The notes under the pieces are model-generated. The model saw only the letters and a list, made by a program, of their open reading frames with translations, had not been told where the DNA came from and did no database searches. Of a DNA stretch of 64,000 nt, positions 59,266 through 64,000 are shown one piece after another. Made by a program: the position numbers and the translations under genes. The number at the start of each line of letters is the position of its first letter. Within the stretch, counting starts at the first letter, position 1. Source of the DNA: Canna indica. Lineage: Eukaryota > Streptophyta > Magnoliopsida > Zingiberales > Cannaceae. The stretch covers positions 69,265,501 to 69,329,500 of the forward strand of contig CP136896.1 in assembly GCA_034359265.1 (NCBI GenBank). The letters run 5' to 3'.

Positions 59266-60976
59266 ATCATTTTTGTATTATTTTTAATAATCTTAGGGGT
59301 ATTTTAACTCCAAAATAAATGTTAAGGGTATTTTAGTACCCGTGAAAAAATATTAGAGATATTTTTGTACCAGTGAGAAAATGTCTTGGCGTGCATGCAC
59401 GCCACATGTCCATGTCATCAATCTCAGTCATTAGTCACGTCAACTCCGTTATCTCTCAATTATCTATAGAGAATATTTTTGTACCTAATTTCATAACATA
59501 AAGAATATTTTTAATCTATTTTTTTTTAAAAATATATTTTAATATCAGTGAAAAAATATTAAAGACCATTTTTTTAATCTTTCATGCAAGCCATTGATTC
59601 TAGTATTTTCACTCCACAACCACGGTGCACATTTTGCCCATTGTATGTTAGGCTTCATCACGTGATATTAATGCTAATAGTACTTCTCTATCAGAGGTTA
59701 GGAAGTCACATTCTCTTTTATTGATTGATACGTCGATGTTAGATTTGTTCATTAGTGGTTAAGTTCCGAACATACCAATTAATTCATTCCAAAATAGATT
59801 TCGTCCTTCCTTGATTATCACACAAATTGTTATACTTTTAGCTCAAAAGAATTAGGGTAACATCATACTTTACAAAAAAAAATATATCATCTAATACGGT
59901 TCTTGTTAGTTTAATGCTCAAATCACCCTCATTATTTGTCCTATTCATGTGACCCACGTAATTTCTTAGTTATGATTTAGTGTGCATTAAATATTGGATT
60001 ATATTCTTTTTGTCAGGAAGAAATTGATTCTTTCTTCAATGATCCAAAAGTTCTATAAAAAAAAAATGAGTAAATTCAGAAAATAAAAAAAATACCAAAA
60101 ATTTACGTGGTTCAGCTCGGCGAGGTACCGGGCCTACTCCACGGGGAGAAGATGACACTTGATTTTATTAGAATAAGAAGAAAATACGACCAATATAAGA
60201 GAATCTGAATATAACTGATAATTAAACTGTAAAAGAAAAATATTGCTTGTACTCGGATATTTTTCTGCACCCCAAAATTTAGATTCCTGCTTCTGCCTGA
60301 AAACTGTGGATGCGGCGTCCTTGATCTTCTTGCTTCTGCCTGAGACGGTGTGAAGGAGAAGAGAGCCGCTGGAAAGGAATCATGCTTGAGAAACATAGTA
60401 GATGTGATGCTCTGAGAATTATTGGGATAATTTGCAACTGCATATTAGGTCCCTATTTATAATAAAGAGGAAGAGCCAACGATGTATCATGTTCGCCCGT
60501 TTAATTTAATCGAATGGCTGGAGTATATTGACCAATTAAATCGGATGAGAACACTTCAATTTGAGGCGGTGGCTTACTGCGAAAACAAGATCGACGATAG
60601 GCAAAAATTCCACACGTCATCGGGCGGCTGAGAGCGTTTGATTTGAGCGATTAATTCGGTGGCGATCCGGTGCGAAGGAGTCAAAAAAGGCGGCTGAGGG
60701 AGAGAGATGAGCGCTTCACGTACTTCCTACTGTGTGCGTTTCACGCACGTCTGCGTGGAGCGTGCGTTGCATGGAGACGGGCTGGGCTTGGCCCAGATGT
60801 CCGACCCGCCTGGGCCGAGCCCAATAAAAGCTGCAATTTGATTTTTTTTTTCTTGATCCAACTTGGCCCATTTTGAGATCAAGTTTAAAATGATTCAACC
60901 CTCACAATTTCCTCCTTTGATGAATTTTAAACCCGATGTGTAGCATCCTCCTCTTCTCCCTAGAGGCATGTAGGGC
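59266..60976. repeat. Segmental duplication, copy 1
   Basis: About 1.7 kb, about 93% alike to 61607-63262 by eye: foldback right-arm sequence, a spacer, a complete Copia LTR and a few bases of Copia interior up to catgtagggc. At 60977 it meets the CACTA end fragment. Confidence 0.85.
60011..60906 (-). mobile_element. Copia-type LTR, copy 1 (no coding interior left)
   Basis: Plus-strand borders tgtcaggaag and accctcaca. On the minus strand it is preceded by a purine-rich aaaggaggaaat, a polypurine tract, so it was a 3' LTR. Contains the ttacgtggttcagctcgg phrase common in Copia LTRs. Its pol is absent; the LTR interior side is cut by a CACTA fragment. Confidence 0.75.
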
Positions 60977-61611
60977 CACTACTAGAAAAATGGGCATCAA
61001 CAACGACGTGCAACGGCTGACGCTGTTGCAATGAAGCTGTGGCAGAAAATCGCGTTGCTGATAACTTAGCAACGGATCAACAACGGCCGCTCGGGCCGTT
61101 GCTAAAAATATTATCAGCAACGGTTTTGCCACGGACGCGGAGCCGTTGCTGATAACATTAATAACAACGGCTAGTGAGCCCGTAGCAACGCCGTTAGTAA
61201 AAACCCGTTGCTAAGCCGTTGTTGTAGGTCATTAGCAACGACTTTCGATAAACTTTTAGCAACGACTTTCCCACGGATGGTCGTGGGAAAGCCGTTGCTG
61301 ATGATGTGAACCTGGTAACGAAAAAAATTAAAATTTCAAATTTCCATTGATACATTGATACATTATCTGATACATAACTCACACACCCATACACTCATAC
61401 ACACATTCATTCACACATCACAAATACACCAAGATATACATCAAAACAATTATATTTATATTGATAATTATCCACAATAGTATAAAAACTATTCAAATGC
61501 AAAATTGAAGTATCAATATCCAAACAAAATAAATTAAACAAGTATAATATCTCAGTAATAAAGTCAATATAAAAAAATCTCACGATGACGATAGAGGATG
61601 ACCTGAATCAT
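60977..61611 (-). mobile_element. Inverted end fragment of CACTA family 2
   Basis: Starts CACTACTAGAAAAATGGGC and runs about 630 bp as the reverse complement of 58020-58638, through the gcaacggc array and the end of the Transposase_24-type exon (ctcacgatgacgat). The other terminus is missing. The junction with copy 2 of the duplication falls on a shared atcat (61607-61611). Confidence 0.88.
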
Positions 61612-63262
61612 TTTCAATAATCTTAGGGGTATTTAGCTCCAAAATAAATGTTAGGGGTATTTTAGTACCGTGAAAAAACGTTAGATATATTTTTGTACTA
61701 GTAAAAAAACATCTTGGCCTGCATGCACGCCACATGTTCATGTCATCAATCTCAGTCATTAGTCACGTCAGCTCCGTTATTTCTCAATTATCTATAAGGG
61801 ATATTTTTGTACCTAATTTCATAACGTAAAAAATATTTTTAATCTAAAAAAAATAAATATATTTTAATATCCGTAAAAAAAGATATTTTTTTACCTTTCA
61901 TGCAAGCCATTGATTCTAGTATTTTCACTCAACAATCACGGTGCACATTTTTTTACCTTCATCACGTGATATTAATGCTAATAGTACTTCTCTATCAGAG
62001 GTTAGGAAGTCACATTCTCTTTTATTGATTGATACGTCGATGTTAGATTTGTTCTTTAGTGGTTAAGTTCCGAACATACCAATTAATTCGTTCCAAATTA
62101 GATTTCGCCCTTCCTTGATTATCACACAAATTGTTATACTTTTAGTTCAAAAGAATTAGCGTAACATCATACTTTACACACAAAAAAATCATCTAATAGG
62201 GTTAGTTTAATGCTCAAATCACCCTCATTATTTGTCCTATTCATGTGACCCACATAATTTATTAGTTATGATTTAGTGTGCACTAAATATTGGATTATAT
62301 TCTTTTTGTTAGGAAGAAATTAGTTCTTCCTTCAAGGATCCAAAAGTTCAAACACCAAAAAGAAAAATATCAAAATGAGTAAATTCAAAAAACATAAAAA
62401 AAACATCAAAAATTTACGTGGTTCAGCTCGGCGAGGTACCAGGCCTACTCCACGGGGAGAAGAGGACACTTGATTTTATTAGAATAAGAAGAAAATACGA
62501 CCAATATAAGAGAATCTGAATACAACTGATAATTAAACTGTAAAAGGAAAATATTACTTGTACTCGGATATTTTTCTGCACCCCAAAATTTAGATTCCTG
62601 CTTCTGCCTGAAAACTGTGGATGCGACGTCCTTGATCTTCTTGCTTTTGCCTGAGACGGTATGAATGAGAAGAGAGCCGCTAGAAAGAAATCCTACCTGA
62701 GAAATAAAGTAGATGTGATGCTCTGAGAATTATTGGGATAATTTGGAACTGCATATTAGGTCTCTATTTATAATAAAGGGGAAGAGCCAACGATATATCC
62801 TGTTCGCCCGTTCAATTTAATCGGATGGCTGGAGTATATTGACCAATTAAATCGGATGAGAACACTTCAATTTGAGGCAGTGGCTTGCTGTGAAAACAAG
62901 ATCGACGACATGCAAAAATTCCACACGTCATCGGGCGGCTGAGAGCGTCTGATTTGAGCGATTAATTCGGTGGCGATCCGGTGCGAAGGAGTCAAAAAAG
63001 GCGGCTGAGGGAGAGAGATGAGCGCTTCACGCGCTTCCTACTGTGTGCGTTTCACGCACGCCTACGCGGAGCGTGCGTTGCATGCGTACTCATGGAGACG
63101 GGCTGGGCTTGGCCCAGATGTCCGACCTGCCTGGGCCGGGCCGAGCCCAATAAAAGCTGCAATTTGATTTTTTTTTCTTGATCCAACTTGACCCATTTTA
63201 AGATCAAGTTTAAAATGATTCAGCCCTCACAATCTCCTATTCTCCCAAGAGCCATGTAGGGC
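61607..63262. repeat. Segmental duplication, copy 2
   Basis: Second copy of 59266-60976; here the Copia interior continues uninterrupted past 63262. Confidence 0.85.
62307..63231 (-). mobile_element. Copia 3' LTR
   Basis: Plus-strand borders tgttaggaag and gccctcaca. On the minus strand, gggagaataggagat just before the LTR is the polypurine tract, and pol precedes that. About 925 bp. Both LTR copies are preceded at the low-coordinate side by the same ttctttt. Confidence 0.82.
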
Positions 63263-64000
63263 TAATCTGCACCTTGAATCAATATTACCAAGTTCAGACA
63301 GTGTTCAAATTTGACCATTGGTAGTACTTTAGTCAGCATATCTGCAGGATTATGAGCCGTGTCAATTTTTTGAAGCTTTATTTCTCCTTTTGAAATTATA
63401 TTCCTAATGAAATAAAATCTGATGTCGATGTGCTTCGTCCTTTCAAGGAACATCTGATCTTTTGATAGATGAATTGCACTCTGACTGTCACTATGCACGA
63501 TTATGTCCCCATTTTGAGAAGTTAGTTCTTTTATCAAGTTCCCAAGTCAGATTGCTTCTGTAATAGCCATGTACTCTGCTTCAGTGGTAGAGGACGACAG
63601 TGGGTTGTAGGCCAGCTTTCCAACTTATTGCAGTTTCGCCTATAGTGAAGATGTAGGCTGTGATAGATCTCCTCTTATCAAGGTCATCGGCATAGTCCGA
63701 GTCTGAGTATCATGCAAACGATTCATTAGTTCCACCGAAAATAAGATTGGCTTTAGAAGTACCCTGTAAGTAGCGCAGGATCCATTTGACTGCCTCCCAA
63801 TGTGATTTGCCATGTATCGGCTGACAACACTGACTGCATGTGCTATGTCTGGGCGGGTACAGATCATGGCGTACATAAGACTGCCAACTGCACTTGCATA
63901 GAGTACTTGTGACATGCGAATTCTTTCTTTTTCATCTTTTGGACACAGTAACTCTGATAATTTGAAGTGAGCAGCAAGAGGTGTCTTGACGGATTTTGCT
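63240..64000 (-). pseudogene. Ty1/Copia pol, RT end and RNase H, broken
   Basis: Minus-strand reading enters at the window edge (AKSVKTPLAAHFKLSELLCP), then SQVLYASAVGSLMYAMICTR, PDIAHAVSVVSRYMA, YADDLDKRRSITAY, TTEAEYMAITEAI and RNase H (VHSDSQSAIHLSKDQMFLER, TAHNPADMLTKVLP), ending about 63262. Frameshifts lie near 63795 and 63600; TGA replaces Trp in FA-YSDSDY and another TGA follows TEAI. The rest of the element lies beyond 64000. Confidence 0.92.

Larger units (their letters stand above)
51705..59586. mobile_element. Mutator-like foldback element split by CACTA element 2
   Basis: The left arm (51705-51980) and right arm (58639-59586) belong to the same family as 27780-28624: shared phrases ttctcacgagtactaaaatgc, gagagataacagagctgacg and their complements. 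The arms are inverted relative to each other at the outer ends. The reading across the CACTA insertion joins ccctaacatt to ttatcacggg. No 9-bp duplication is found at the outer ends, so at least one border is uncertain. The right arm holds a 104-bp tandem duplication. Confidence 0.65.

Overview
This is nuclear DNA of a flowering plant. It has AT-rich intergenic sequence, GT-AG introns and plant-specific genes, and it is densely packed with nested transposons. Several coding exons are strongly GC-rich (the carotenoid dioxygenase, the 5' exon of the WD40 gene, the AP2/ERF gene). That, with the carotenoid dioxygenase resembling rice D10, suggests a monocot, probably not a grass; this is inference and I cannot name the species.

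Three host genes are clear. (1) 1347-3925, minus strand: a six-exon CCD8/D10/MAX4-type carotenoid cleavage dioxygenase, which makes carlactone in strigolactone synthesis. (2) 16423-20652, plus strand: a seven-exon PWP2/UTP1 homologue, a WD40 + Utp12 protein of the small-subunit processome. Its promoter carries a telo-box and site II motifs. (3) 47320-48066, minus strand: an intronless DREB-type AP2/ERF transcription factor, most like the TINY/A-4 group. The three genes do not form a cluster. They are ordinary single genes separated by 12-27 kb of repeats.

Region by region: 1-4.0 kb is CCD8. 4-16 kb holds TA microsatellites, a Mutator-like foldback, Harbinger-like and hAT MITEs, and a decayed hAT element with another element nested in it. 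16.4-20.7 kb is PWP2. 20.7-24.3 kb holds an orphan exon, LINE debris and a GC-rich island I cannot assign. 24.6-25.9 kb is a non-autonomous CACTA element (TSD TAT). 27.3-44.6 kb is an L1-type LINE on the minus strand, split by a 9-bp-TSD Mutator MITE and by a 13.3 kb CACTA element (30787-44114, TSD TAC) with two multi-exon genes. 45-51.6 kb holds hAT MITEs, the ERF gene and a roughly 190 bp tandem repeat. 51.7-59.6 kb is a foldback element split by a second CACTA element (51981-58638, TSD ATT). 59.3-63.3 kb is a 1.7 kb block present twice, each copy with a Copia LTR, separated by an inverted end fragment of the second CACTA family. The window ends inside a decayed Copia pol.

I see no CRISPR, operon or clearly new gene system. 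The strongest leads are the transposons: a nearly intact CACTA element carrying pieces of other elements, a 190-nt near-perfect hairpin just upstream of the transposase start in the second CACTA element, and a target-site-supported order of insertions.
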